From contig JADJPQ010000003.1 of NCBI GenBank assembly GCA_016713175.1, positions 372,001-436,000 of the forward strand: a DNA stretch of 64,000 nt, in the 5' to 3' direction. The position numbers and the translations under genes were made by a program. The notes beneath the pieces are model-generated. The model was not told the origin of the DNA. It saw nothing but the letters and a program-made list of their open reading frames with translations, and did not search any database. Of this stretch, positions 36,052-46,400 are shown piece by piece. This DNA comes from Planctomycetota bacterium. GTDB lineage: Bacteria > Planctomycetota > UBA1135 > UBA2386. How positions within the stretch are numbered: position 1 is the first letter of the stretch; every line of letters starts with the position of its first letter.

Positions 36052-39000
36052 ATGCGCTCGACCGCCTTCGTTCTCGGCGCCATGCTCGGCGCCGCCGTGT
36101 TGCCCGCGCAGGGCCCTCCCGCCAACGGCCCAGAACCGTTCCGACCCGGCTGGCACGCGCTGACTGGCGCCACGGTCATCGTGCGCCCAGGAGAACGGCT
36201 GGCGCCGGCGACGATCGTCGTTCGCGATGGCCGCATCACCGCAGTCGGCAAGGACCTGACGCCACCGGCCGGCGCGACCATCCACGATTGCCAGGGCCTG
36301 ACCATCTGGCCCGCGTTCGTCGAATCGCTGCTGACCGTCGATGTGCCGCAACCCGATGCCGACTCGGCGACCACTCATTGGCATCCGGCGATCCTGCCGC
36401 AGCGCAGCGGCCTGCAGGGCGACGGTGCCACCGCTCAGGATCGCAAGGCGCTGCGCGAACTCGGCTTTGCCGCGGCCGCCATCGCGCCGACCGGGGGCGT
36501 GGTCAAGGGCACTGCCGCAGTCGTGCTGCTCGACGAGCCGCCGACCGGCGGCAAGACCACGGTCGTCCGCGAACACGCCTATCTGCTGTGTTCGCTGCAG
36601 AGTTCGTTCGGTGGTCATCCGAGCGCGCAGATGGGCGCGATCGCGCTGCTGCGCCAGACGCTGCTGGATGCCGACTGGTACCGCCGCAGCCAGCAGACCG
36701 CTGCCGCGCGGCCCGAGCTGCGCGCCCAGGCCCCGGCGCCGTCGGCGGCGCTGCAAGCGCTGGTCGACCGCGCCGAACTGCCGCTCGCATTCGACGTCGA
36801 CGACGAACTCGAGGTACTGCGCGTCGCCAAGCTCGCCACCGAAGCCTCGCGCACCGCGTTCGCCTTCGGCAGCGGCATGGAGTTCCGCCGGCTGGCGGCG
36901 ATCGCCGCGCAGAAGCTGCCGATCGTCGTGCCGCTGCACTTCCCCGAACCGCCGGACGTCAGCACCATCGCGCGCAGTGAACGGGTGTCGCTGCGCCACC
37001 TGTTGTCGTGGGAACAGGCTCCGACCAACAGCAAGCGGCTGCTCGATGCCGGTTGCAGGATCGCATGGACAACCGCGCGATTGCCGCAACGCGGCGACTT
37101 CCGCGAACGCGTGGCCGACGCGATGGCCTGCGGCGTCACCGCCGATCAGGCGCTGGCGGCGCTGACGACGGTGCCGGCCGAACTGCTCGGCGTGCAGGAT
37201 CGCCTGGGCACGATCGCTCCGGGCCGACTCGCCAACCTCGTCGTCGCCACGGGTGAACCGTTCGCAGCCGCCACGAAGCTGCGGACGATCTGGGTCGGTG
37301 GCCAACGCCATGAACTGTCAGCCACGCCGATGGCGGGGCTCGACGGCGCCTGGCAGATGACGTTGGACACCACGCCGCCGACCGGCGTGGCCCTGCAGGT
37401 CCAGGGTCGCGACGTGCAGGGCAAGATCGGCGACCAGGATGTCGCCGCGACCGCCGTCAACCGCGACGACGAACGACTCGACTTCGCGCTCGCTGGCCTG
37501 CTGACGTCGCAGCCGGGCACCGTGCTGCTGCATGGGCGCCTCGCCGCCGGCCAGTTGCAGGGCACCGCCGTCGCTCCGGATGGCTCGGAGATCGCGTGGA
37601 CGGCGACGCGCACCGGCGATGTGCCCCAGAAGACGGACAAGCCGCGGACGTTCCAACCGCCGCCGCTGACGCCGTTGACGCAGCCGTTCGGCGCGTTCGG
37701 CCTGGCGGCGATGCCCGCGGCGCTGCCGGTGTTCGTTCGCGACGTGACGCTGTGGACCGGCGACGACCGCGGCATCCTCGAACACGGCGCGCTGCTCGTT
37801 CGCGACGGCGCCATCGCCTTCGCCGGCCGCCTGGAGGACGCCCCAGCGCCGCCGTCCGACGCCATCGTGATCGACGGCAAGGGCAAACACGTGACGCCAG
37901 GCATCATCGACTGCCATTCGCACACCGGCATCTCGCGCGGCATCAACGAGGGCGGCCAGGCCGTCACCGCCGAAGTGCGCGTGCAGGACGTCATCGATCC
38001 CGACGACGTCAACTGGTATCGCGAACTGGCCGGCGGCGTGACCAGCGTCAGTCAACTGCACGGCTCGGCCAATGCCATCGGCGGTCAGAGCTCCACCGTC
38101 AAGCTGCGCTGGGGCTGTGCGCATCCCGACGACATGGCGTTCGCCGGCGGTGTGCCGGGCATCAAGTTCGCGCTCGGCGAGAACCCGCGCCGCGCCAACT
38201 CCGATGGCCCCAACCCGCGCTATCCGAACACCCGGATGGGGGTCGAGGCGCTGATCCGCGACCGCTTCGTCGCCGCCGCCGAGTATCGCCGCAGGCTGCT
38301 CGCCTACGACGCGCTGCCGCCGCGCGATCGCGCCGCTGTGCTGCCACCGCGCCGCGACCTCGAACTCGACGCGCTGGCCGAAGTGCTGACCGGCGCCCGC
38401 CGCGTGCACTGCCACGCCTATCGGCAGGACGAGATCTTCATGCTGTGCAAGCTGGCCGGCGAGTTCGGCTTCAAGATCGGCACGTTCCAGCATGTGCTGG
38501 AGGGCTACAAGGTCGCCGACACGATCGCGCAGCACGCCATCGGCGCATCGTCGTTCAGCGACTGGTGGGCCTACAAGTTCGAGGTCTACGACGCGATCCC
38601 CGACAACGGCGCGATCCTGCATGCCGCCGGCGTCCTGGTGTCCTTCAACAGCGACAGCAACGAACTGGCGCGGCGGCTCAACACCGAGGCCGGCAAGGCG
38701 GTCAAGTACGGCGGCGTACCAAGGGCCGCTGCGCTGCAGTTCGTGACCCTGAACCCGGCCATCCAGCTCGGCATCGATGGCCGCACCGGCTCGTTGAGCC
38801 GCGGCAAGGACGGCGACTTCGCGATCTGGTCCGACGATCCGCTGAGCTATCGCGCGCGCTGCGAAGCGACGTTCGTCGACGGCCGGATGCTGTTCTCCCT
38901 CGATCGCGACCAGGACCTGCGGACGACCGCAGCCAAGGAACGCGCCCGGTTGCTGCAGAAGGCGCTGGCCGCCGGCGGCGAGCGCAAAGGCCGTTCGGCG

Positions 39001-39084
39001 AAGGACCCGCGCGATGCGTTCTGGGCGGCCGAAGACCTGACTGCCGACTACTGCTGCCGCGATTGTGACGGAGGTGGCCGATGA
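36052..39084 (+). CDS. Secreted tandem amidohydrolase: degenerate N-terminal domain fused to an intact one
   Basis: A 1010-residue secreted protein with two amidohydrolase-superfamily domains. The signal peptide is MRSTAFVLGAMLGAAVLPAQ. Domain 1 (about 35-425) has the fold's flanking strands (VIVRPGERLAPATIVVRDGRI; DRLGTIAPGRLANLVV). At its HxH position it reads WPAFVESLLTVD, so the first metal site is lost. Domain 2 (about 550-980) is intact, with PGIIDCHSHTG (His622, His624), RVHCHAY, FQHVLEGY and the aspartate in SFNSDSNE. The reaction is probably imidazolonepropionase- or dipeptidase-like hydrolysis of a cyclic or peptide amide; the substrate is unknown. The stop overlaps the next gene by 4 bases. 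Confidence 0.88.
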   Translation: MRSTAFVLGAMLGAAVLPAQGPPANGPEPFRPGWHALTGATVIVRPGERLAPATIVVRDGRITAVGKDLTPPAGATIHDCQGLTIWPAFVESLLTVDVPQPDADSATTHWHPAILPQRSGLQGDGATAQDRKALRELGFAAAAIAPTGGVVKGTAAVVLLDEPPTGGKTTVVREHAYLLCSLQSSFGGHPSAQMGAIALLRQTLLDADWYRRSQQTAAARPELRAQAPAPSAALQALVDRAELPLAFDVDDELEVLRVAKLATEASRTAFAFGSGMEFRRLAAIAAQKLPIVVPLHFPEPPDVSTIARSERVSLRHLLSWEQAPTNSKRLLDAGCRIAWTTARLPQRGDFRERVADAMACGVTADQALAALTTVPAELLGVQDRLGTIAPGRLANLVVATGEPFAAATKLRTIWVGGQRHELSATPMAGLDGAWQMTLDTTPPTGVALQVQGRDVQGKIGDQDVAATAVNRDDERLDFALAGLLTSQPGTVLLHGRLAAGQLQGTAVAPDGSEIAWTATRTGDVPQKTDKPRTFQPPPLTPLTQPFGAFGLAAMPAALPVFVRDVTLWTGDDRGILEHGALLVRDGAIAFAGRLEDAPAPPSDAIVIDGKGKHVTPGIIDCHSHTGISRGINEGGQAVTAEVRVQDVIDPDDVNWYRELAGGVTSVSQLHGSANAIGGQSSTVKLRWGCAHPDDMAFAGGVPGIKFALGENPRRANSDGPNPRYPNTRMGVEALIRDRFVAAAEYRRRLLAYDALPPRDRAAVLPPRRDLELDALAEVLTGARRVHCHAYRQDEIFMLCKLAGEFGFKIGTFQHVLEGYKVADTIAQHAIGASSFSDWWAYKFEVYDAIPDNGAILHAAGVLVSFNSDSNELARRLNTEAGKAVKYGGVPRAAALQFVTLNPAIQLGIDGRTGSLSRGKDGDFAIWSDDPLSYRARCEATFVDGRMLFSLDRDQDLRTTAAKERARLLQKALAAGGERKGRSAKDPRDAFWAAEDLTADYCCRDCDGGGR

Positions 39085-40445
39085 ACCGTTCGCTCGCCGT
39101 CTGGGCCACGCTGCTGGCCGTTCCCGCCCTGGCCCAGGACCTGTTGCCGAAGGCCGCGCCGCAAACCCAGCCGATCGTGCTGCAGAACGGCACGATCCAC
39201 ACCGTCGCCAATGGCACGATTCTCGGTGGCTCACTCTGGTTCGACCGCGGTCGCATCGTCGAGGTGTTGCCCGCCGATCGCGAACCGACGCTGCCGGCCG
39301 ATCGGCCGGCGCGCGTGATCGACCTGCAAGGGCGCCATGTCTATCCCGGCCTGGTGTCCGCGTGCAGCAACCTCGGCCTGCAGGAGATCGGCATGGTCAA
39401 ACAGACCGTCGACACCGACGAACTCGGCGAACTGTCGCCCGAGGCGCTGGCGATCGTCGCGGTCAATCCGGACACCACCGCGATACCGGTGGCACGGCGC
39501 AACGGGGTGCTGACGGCGTGCGTGTTCCCGAGCGGCGGCCTGCTGCCGGGCCGCAGTTCGGTGATCGCGCTGGATGGCTGGACCAACGAGGATCTGGCCG
39601 TGCTGCGCGATGCCGGCGTCGTCGTCGGCTGGCCGGCGCAACAGGACGAACTCGGGGCGCGCGGTCGCCGTCAACGGGGTCGACCACCGGCGCCGCCTGG
39701 CAACCCGGGCGCGCCAGCGGCCGGAGCCGAAGGCGACGAGGATCCGACGCACCGCCAACGGCAACGGATCGACCAGGCGTTCGTCGACGCGCGCGCCTGG
39801 CTCGACCAGGCCGCCGCCGAACCATCGACGTCGATCGATCTGCGCTGGCAGGCCTTGGCGCCGGCGCTGCGCCGCGAGGCCCCGGTCTTCCTGTTGGCCG
39901 ATGAACGCGAACAGATCGAGTCGGCGGTGCTGTGGGCCGTCCGCCGCGGCCTGCGCGCGGTCATCGTCGGCGGCCGCGACGCGCTGGCCTGCGCGGCACT
40001 GCTGCGCCAGCACGACGTGCCGGTGATCGTGATGGGCACGCACAAGCTGCCGCACCGCGACGACGCCGGCTACGCCGAGCCGTTCGAACTGCCGGGCGTA
40101 TTGGCCCGCGCCGACGTGCGCTTCTGCATCGCCACTGGCGACAATTTCAGCAACGAACGCAATCTGCCGTACCACGCCGCCACCGCGGCGGCGTTCGGAC
40201 TCGACCCGCAACGGGCGCTGCGCGCGATCACGCTGGATGCCGCGACGATCGTCGGCGTCGGCGCGCGGCTCGGGTCGCTGGAAGTCGGCAAGGACGCGAC
40301 GTTGTTCATCGCCGATGGCGATCCGCTGGAACTGCCGACCCGGATCGAAGCCGCGTTCCTCGGCGGTCGCGAGCTCGATCTGCGCAGCAAGCAGACCGAA
40401 CTGGCGGCCAAGTATCGCGCGCGCCATGGCCAGACCGGGCGCTGA
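39081..40445 (+). CDS. Amidohydrolase-like protein lacking the HxH metal motif (probable pseudoenzyme)
   Basis: A 454-residue secreted protein (signal peptide ending VPALAQ) from the amidohydrolase superfamily. The composite beta domain is clear: QNGTIHTVANGTILGGSLWF at the start and ITLDAATIVGVGARLGSLEVGKDATLFI near the end. Where active members have PGxIDxHxH, this protein has YPGLVSACSNLG, so the primary metal ligands are missing. An insert rich in Gly/Pro/Arg lies at about 190-225. It is co-translated with the tandem amidohydrolase and probably forms a complex with it, acting as a structural or regulatory partner. This pairing is inference from the overlap. Confidence 0.84.
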   Translation: MNRSLAVWATLLAVPALAQDLLPKAAPQTQPIVLQNGTIHTVANGTILGGSLWFDRGRIVEVLPADREPTLPADRPARVIDLQGRHVYPGLVSACSNLGLQEIGMVKQTVDTDELGELSPEALAIVAVNPDTTAIPVARRNGVLTACVFPSGGLLPGRSSVIALDGWTNEDLAVLRDAGVVVGWPAQQDELGARGRRQRGRPPAPPGNPGAPAAGAEGDEDPTHRQRQRIDQAFVDARAWLDQAAAEPSTSIDLRWQALAPALRREAPVFLLADEREQIESAVLWAVRRGLRAVIVGGRDALACAALLRQHDVPVIVMGTHKLPHRDDAGYAEPFELPGVLARADVRFCIATGDNFSNERNLPYHAATAAAFGLDPQRALRAITLDAATIVGVGARLGSLEVGKDATLFIADGDPLELPTRIEAAFLGGRELDLRSKQTELAAKYRARHGQTGR

Positions 40446-40460
40446 CCCGGCCGGCCACCC

Positions 40461-42404
40461 CTACTGCAGCGTCACCTGCAGGCCGCTGCTGCCGGCGAGG
40501 CCGCCATTGCTGCAGGCATCGGCGGCGATGAACTGAAGACCCATCCGCGTGCCGGCCAGGTGACCGGGCAGTTGCAGCGGCAAGCGCGCGGCACCGCCGG
40601 CATCGGCCAGCAGCGGCGCGACCATCAGCACCGTCGCCGGATCGACCTGCACCAGCAGACCGCCCGCAACCAGCGGCATCGGCAGCACGTCGCCACAGAC
40701 GGCGAAGAACGTCATCGTGCCTGGCATGACGTTGCCCGCAGTCATCTGGAACCCGTTGCTGCCAGCCAAGGGCCGGCCGAACGCACCGATCGCGGGCAGA
40801 CCCTGGCAACCCGCGGTCGCCTGTCCCTGCAGCCGCAGCCCGGCCACCGGCTGGACCGCCAGACCTCGCAGTCCGGTTCCGAGCGCGGCCGTTGCGCCCA
40901 CGGCGCCGACCGGGGTCGCCGCGCCGGTCGCCAACTCGATGCGCCACAGCCCCGAACCACCGTTGGTCGCCAGCAGCGCGAACGCCACTCCCGAGCCGGG
41001 CGCAATGTCGAAGCCGGCAACGGCGGTGACGTCGATGCCGAGCGCGCCGACCGTGTTCAGCGTGCCGCTGTTCGGCGGCACCTGGGTGACCAGCACATCG
41101 TGCCCGACGTCGATGCCGTAAAGCAGCGTCGCCGTCGCTCCGGGCAGGTTGTTGGTGTAGGCACTGGCCACCACCATCGGATCCTGGCCGGCATGAACGT
41201 CGCCGGCGGCAAACGCCAGTGCCCCATCGACCGCGACCACGGCACCGGTGTCCGGATGCAGGCGCAGGTTCTGGTCGCCGTCACTGACGACGCGGATCCG
41301 ATCGACCGTCGGATTGAAGTCGAAGCCGAACGCCGACCCGACCAGCGGTGTCGTCAACGGCGAGCCGACGGCAACGGCCATGCCGGTCGCCGCATCGATC
41401 GTGTACAGCCGACCACTGTCGCCGAGCCCATACAACGCGCCGGTCGCCGGCCGGAAGTCGATCGCCAGCAACTGTTCGCCAGCCTGCAAGCCCGACACCG
41501 TCACCGGCGGGGTCGCCAGCCACGGCGCATTCGCGTCGTACGCCAGCAGCCGATTGTCATCGGTCAACGCCACGGCGTCGGCGCGCGGCTGTTCCGGCAG
41601 CACCGTCAGGCCGAGCACCCGCGTCGCCGCGCTGCCGACCAGGCCGATGCCGGCGACCCAGGTCGCGGTGCCATGGGTCAGATCGATGGTGAACAGCTGG
41701 CTCGGCGCCGACGGCAACGCGCCGGCGAGATCGAGTGCGGCGAAGGCGATGCCGCTGCCCGGCGCGATGTCGAAGCCGGCGACCGCGGTGACGTCGCGGC
41801 CAAGCCGGCCGATCGTGTTCAGCGTGCCGCTGTTCGGCGGGATCTGCGTCACCAGCACATCGAGCCCGGTGTCGATGTCGAACAGCGTGGTGAACGTGGC
41901 TCCAGCCACGTTGTTGGCGTAGGCGCCGCCGGCGATCATCGGCGCGCTGCCGAAGTGGACGTCGCCCGGCGCGAACGCCAACGCGCCATCGACGGCGACG
42001 ACCACACCGGTGTCCGGATGCACGCGCAGGTTCTGGCCCTGATCGCCGACGATCCGCACGCGATCGACGACCGGGTTGAAGTCGAAGCCGAAGTGACTGC
42101 CCTGCAGCAGCGTCGCGAACTGCCCGCCGACCGCGGTCGCCACGCCGTTCGCCGGATCGATCCGGTAGAGCCGGCTGTCGCTGCCGAGGCCGTAGAGCTG
42201 ACCGGTCGCGGGACGGACATCGATGCCGACGATGGTCTCACCGGGCTGCAGGCCGGTGATCGGCACCGTCGGACCGGTCACCGCCGGTGCGGTGGCCAGG
42301 AACATCTGCAGCGAGTTGTTCGCCGTCAGCGCGAGCAGCGTCTGCGCGGTGGCCGGCGCGGCCATGGCCGCGAGAGGGAACAGGAACGACAGATTCGAGC
42401 GCAT
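40461..42404 (-). CDS. Secreted protein with two tandem DUF4394 domains
   Basis: A 647-residue secreted protein. The signal peptide ends at MAAPATAQ. Two DUF4394 domains follow (about 22-270 and 275-530). Each has the markers TGQLYGLGSDSRLY or TGALYGLGDSGRLY, FGFDFNP-VDR-R-V, NLR-HPDTG-VVAVDG, and PPNSGTLNT-G-LG-DVTAVAGFDI. The two copies are very similar, suggesting a recent internal duplication. The C-terminal 110 residues are a separate beta-rich tail (PLPLQLPGHLAGTRMGLQF) that may belong to the shared C-terminal module. Function is unknown. The ATG at 42404 has a strong AAGGAG ribosome-binding site 5 bases upstream. Confidence 0.85.
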   Translation of the reverse strand: MRSNLSFLFPLAAMAAPATAQTLLALTANNSLQMFLATAPAVTGPTVPITGLQPGETIVGIDVRPATGQLYGLGSDSRLYRIDPANGVATAVGGQFATLLQGSHFGFDFNPVVDRVRIVGDQGQNLRVHPDTGVVVAVDGALAFAPGDVHFGSAPMIAGGAYANNVAGATFTTLFDIDTGLDVLVTQIPPNSGTLNTIGRLGRDVTAVAGFDIAPGSGIAFAALDLAGALPSAPSQLFTIDLTHGTATWVAGIGLVGSAATRVLGLTVLPEQPRADAVALTDDNRLLAYDANAPWLATPPVTVSGLQAGEQLLAIDFRPATGALYGLGDSGRLYTIDAATGMAVAVGSPLTTPLVGSAFGFDFNPTVDRIRVVSDGDQNLRLHPDTGAVVAVDGALAFAAGDVHAGQDPMVVASAYTNNLPGATATLLYGIDVGHDVLVTQVPPNSGTLNTVGALGIDVTAVAGFDIAPGSGVAFALLATNGGSGLWRIELATGAATPVGAVGATAALGTGLRGLAVQPVAGLRLQGQATAGCQGLPAIGAFGRPLAGSNGFQMTAGNVMPGTMTFFAVCGDVLPMPLVAGGLLVQVDPATVLMVAPLLADAGGAARLPLQLPGHLAGTRMGLQFIAADACSNGGLAGSSGLQVTLQ

Positions 42405-42551
42405 GGATCTCCTTTGGGTAGACCCACCACAGGTGCGGCGGCGCGGCGCCATGTCGGTACCCGGTCATTCTGGTCACCGTGCCGCACCGATGGCAGCGCG
42501 CGTTCACGGCCGGACTTCGCCGGCGCGACTCCGGCCGCCGATCGGACCCAC

Positions 42552-42737
42552 ATGACCCGAGTCGATTCCGCTTGTGCCGCGTGTGCGGCGTCGGTCCACA
42601 ACGCGCAGAGCCTCGCCGTGCTGAAGCAGGCGCTCGACGTGCAGAAGCAGGAAGGTCAGGCGGCGTTGCAGCTGATCCAGACTTCGACACCGGTGCCGGA
42701 GCCCGGCAAGGGTGCCGCTGTCGACGTCACCGCCTGA
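42552..42737 (+). CDS. Small YjfB-like putative motility protein
   Basis: A 61-residue protein with the pattern of the YjfB (putative motility protein) family. It has a short N-terminal segment with three cysteines (SACAACAAS), a helix AVLKQALDVQKQEGQAALQLIQ, and a C-terminal PEPGKGAAVDVTA. The VLK-ALD-QK-Q---LL motif followed by a Gly and a terminal hydrophobic-Asp-Val are the family hallmarks. The function is not established and rests on association with motility genes in other bacteria. No flagellar gene lies in the window. It is divergent from the DUF4394 gene and converges with the sigma gene, with 6 bases between the stops. Confidence 0.72.
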   Translation: MTRVDSACAACAASVHNAQSLAVLKQALDVQKQEGQAALQLIQTSTPVPEPGKGAAVDVTA

Positions 42738-42743
42738 CCATCG

Positions 42744-43361
42744 TCACTCGGGAGACACGCCGCGCAGCCAGCGCGCCAGCAGCGCCTGCGCCACCGCCCA
42801 TTCGGTCTTGGCGACCGTCAGCGACATGCCGGCGTTGGTCGCTGCCTCCGCGGTCGACAACCCGCCGTAGATCCGCAATTCGGCGATCCGGGCCGCCCGC
42901 GGCCGCCGTTCGGCCAGCGCCTGCAGCGCGGCATCGAGATCAAGCAACTGGGCGTCGTCCACGGTCGGCCCGGCAAGCTCGCCGAGCGGTTCGCGGGCCC
43001 GATCACCGCCGCGCTTGTCACGCAGCCGCGAACGCGCGTGCTCGACCAGGATCCGCCGCATCGCGGTGACCGCGAAGCCGAGGAACCGCTGGCGCGCCGC
43101 CTCGCGGTCTTCGCCATCGAGCATCGACGTGTCCACCAGGCGCAACCACGCTTCATGCACGAGCGCCGTCGCCTGCAGCGTGTGTCCCGGCGCTTCGCGT
43201 CGCAACAGCGCGGTCGCCACCCGCCGCAGATCGGCATAGACCATCTGCGCCAGGTCCTCCTGCAGCGATTCGCCGCGGCAGCAACGGCCGAGTGCGCGCG
43301 TGACCGCCTCCCGGGTGATCGGGTCGGGCGCGGAATCGGGATCTCGCAACGCGTCGGGCAC
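42744..43361 (-). CDS. ECF-family RNA polymerase sigma factor
   Basis: A 205-residue ECF sigma factor of the same broad group as the one at 15776-16366. Region 2 has MVYADLRRVATALLRRE, TALVHEAWLRLVD and FLGFAVTAMRRILVEHARSRLRDKRGG. Region 4 is IYGGLSTAEAATNAGMSLTVAKTEWAVAQALLARWL. The GTG start at 43361 gives the normal length. The gene follows the WD40 Ser/Thr kinase gene on the same strand after 45 bases, so kinase and sigma factor are likely co-transcribed. No anti-sigma gene is present, and phosphorylation by the linked kinase is the expected control. Confidence 0.92.
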   Translation of the reverse strand: MPDALRDPDSAPDPITREAVTRALGRCCRGESLQEDLAQMVYADLRRVATALLRREAPGHTLQATALVHEAWLRLVDTSMLDGEDREAARQRFLGFAVTAMRRILVEHARSRLRDKRGGDRAREPLGELAGPTVDDAQLLDLDAALQALAERRPRAARIAELRIYGGLSTAEAATNAGMSLTVAKTEWAVAQALLARWLRGVSPE

Positions 43362-43406
43362 CGCCTGACATTCTACTGGATCGGTCCTGGTCGGAACGGA
43401 ACCCCT

Positions 43407-46400
43407 TCACCGTGGCGGATGACGCGCATCCCAGAGGACGATGCCACCGTCGCTCTGCAACGCGGCGAGCCGCATTCCCTCGGGGCTCCACGCCAGCGCG
43501 ACCACGGGTTCGGTCGTCGGCAGCAAGCCCACTTCGGCGCCAGCACCGAGATCCCACAGCCGCACGGTCCGATCGCGCCCACCGCTCGCCAGCCGCCTGC
43601 CATCGGGGGCGAAGGCCACGGCTTGCACATGGCCCGTGTGACCGGCAAACGCGGTCATCGTCGCAGCCCCAGGTTCCCAGAGGCGAACGGCCTGATCGAC
43701 ACAACCGATCGCGAGCGTGCGGCCATCCGCGGCTGCGGCCAGCGCCAACGTGCATTCCGGCACCGCGCGCGTCGCCAGGGCCGCGCCATCGCTGCCATCG
43801 AGCAAGCGGATGTGATCGGTCGAGTCGATCGCCGCCAGACGATCTCCCGCCACCCACACCAGCCCTCGGAGGTCGCCCACGAACGTCGACCGGCACTCGC
43901 GCCAGCCGTCGCCGCGCCACAGCCACAGCGGCCCGGAACGGGCGCCGCCCACCGCGACAGCGTCGCCACGCGGAGCAATGGCGGCGAAGCGGAACGGTTC
44001 GGGCGGCGCTGCCGTCGCGCTCCCTGGCCGCAGATCCACGGTCGCCAACGTACCGGTGGCCGGCCGCCAGCGCGTGGTGACCTGCTCCACCTGGACGTCG
44101 ATCGCCGCACCATCCGCGGTCCACAGCAGTTGCCCGTGTTCGATCGGATGCACCGGCGCGATCGCGGTCTGCTGTCGGACCGGCGGCTGCATCGGATCCC
44201 AGAGGCGCAGCCGCGCGTCATCCCCCAGGCTCGCGAGCCGGGTGCCGTCTGGACTCCACGCCACCGCCCCGACGATGCCACCGTGCCCGCGCAGTTCGTG
44301 GCGGCGGCCGTTCGTCAGGTCATGCACGTAGACCGTGTAGTTGCGGCAACCGACGGCGAGCGCCAGGCCGTCCGGCCGGAAAGCGAGCGCCCGCAGACCA
44401 TCGTCGTGCGCCAGTTCCCTGGTCACCGCGCCGCTGGCCACATCGAACACCCGCAAGATGCCGCGAACATCCGCCGTCGCCAGCGTGCGCGCATCGTCCG
44501 ACAGCGCCACCTGGAACGGCGGCACCTCGGAGGCGGCGTGGAAGTCACGCCCGGAGCTCGCCCAGGCCTCGGTGCGCCAGACGGTGGCAACGCCGCGAGT
44601 GCCCGGAAACCAGCCACATGCGAACTGGCTGCCGTCGACAGCGAAGCCCATCGCACCGGTCACCGGGCCCTCGATCTGCACCAGACGCTCGCCGCGGTCG
44701 ACGTTCCAGATGCTGATCCGGGAATCGGTACCCAATGCCGCGACCAGCACGCCGGCACCGCAGCAGCACAGACGCTCGACCTCGGCGCCGTGGACGAACC
44801 GGCCGAGCTGCCGGCCACTGGACGCATCGCTGACCGTGAACGTCCCGCCCGCCGTCGCGCAGAAGAACCGCCGCCCGTCGGTGCTGGTCGTCGACACGAA
44901 CACCGACCTGGTCGCATCGACGTACCGCCGCAACACCGTGAGGTCGCCGGCCAGCCGCAGCACGGCGCCGCCGACATGATTGGCCGCCAGCCGGCCATCG
45001 CGCGTCCACACCAGGGCATCCGCCGCCGGATCGATCGGCGCGACCGTCAGTTCGCGATGACAACTCGCCCACAGCAGGTGCCACTCGAACCCGCGCAGAT
45101 CGCCGACACCCGGTTGCGGCAACCAGGCCGCGACGATCTCCCGGACCCGCGCGACGCCCCCAGGCGCCAGCATCGCCTCGGTGCCAAGGCGCATCTGCGA
45201 ACGGTACAGACTCGCGCGCAGCTGCTCGTTCGCGGTCTCGGCGACCCCGCGGGCCAGCCGTTCCTGGCGCGACAGGTCGGCATTGCGCGCCGCCAGGATC
45301 GCCATGCCGATCAGGCCGACCAGCAGGGCGACGAACGTCGCGACCACGCCGCCGACCAGCAGCCGATTGCGCCGCGCGAACCGCCGCACCTGCAACCACG
45401 CCGAGGCCGGCCGCGCCCGCACCGCCTCGCCGCGCATCAGGCGCTGCAGATCGGCCGCGAAAGCCGCCGCCGACTCGTAGCGTTCGCCGGGATCCTTGGC
45501 CATCGCCTTGGCGACGATCGCCGACAGGTCCCCGCGCAGCCGCGGATCGATCGCCCCGAGCGGCGCCGGTTCGCGTTCGGTCACCAAACGGCAGGCCGCA
45601 GCCAGCGGCAGACCCTCGAGCTGCAACGGCAAGCGCTCGACCAGCAGTTCGTAGGCGATCACCCCGAGCGCCCACACGTCGCTGCGGGCGTCGATGCCGC
45701 CGCGCCCGCCGGCGAGCTGCTCGGGGCTCATGTAGCCCAGCGTGCCGAGCAGCATGCCGGTGCGTGTGAGCACCGCGGTCGGCGTCGCGTCACTGGCCAT
45801 CACGTGGGCGATGCCGAAGTCCAACACCTTGACGATCGGCCCGTCCGGCCCATCGGCGACCAGCACGTTGGCGGGTTTCAGGTCGCGATGCACGATGCCG
45901 CGCGCATGCGCGTGCTGCACCGCGTCGGCGATCTGGACCAGCAGTGCGCAGCGGGCCGCAACCGCGAGCTGGCGCTGCCGCGCGTAGGTCGTCAGCGCCT
46001 CGCCGTCGACCAGTTCCATCGCGTACCAGGCGGTCTCGCCGAGGCCAAGGCCGACGTCGACATAGCCGGCACCGAGGATGCGGCACAGCCCTGGATGCTG
46101 CAGCCGGCCGAGCAGTTCGACTTCGCGTTCGAAACGCCGCAGGGTCTCGGCGTCGGCCGTGCCGGGAGTCAGCAGTTTCAGCGCCACCTGCCGGCGCGGG
46201 CGATCCTGTTCGGCGCGGTAGACGATGCCCATGCCGCCACGGCCGAGCACATCGCGGATCAGGAACGGCCCGATCCGCGTTCCGGGCCCGCCGAACGACT
46301 CCGCGGCGGAGCCGGTTCGCTGCAGCATCGCGGCAACGATCGGCGCCGGCCGGTCATGGTCCTGCAGCAGCGCGGCAACCGCGGTGCGAACGCGCGGGTC

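Noticed and set aside
44230..44260. A half copy of the nos palindrome (GTCTGGACTCCA)
   Set aside because: It lies inside the WD40 kinase gene, lacks the second arm, and is explained by coding sequence.
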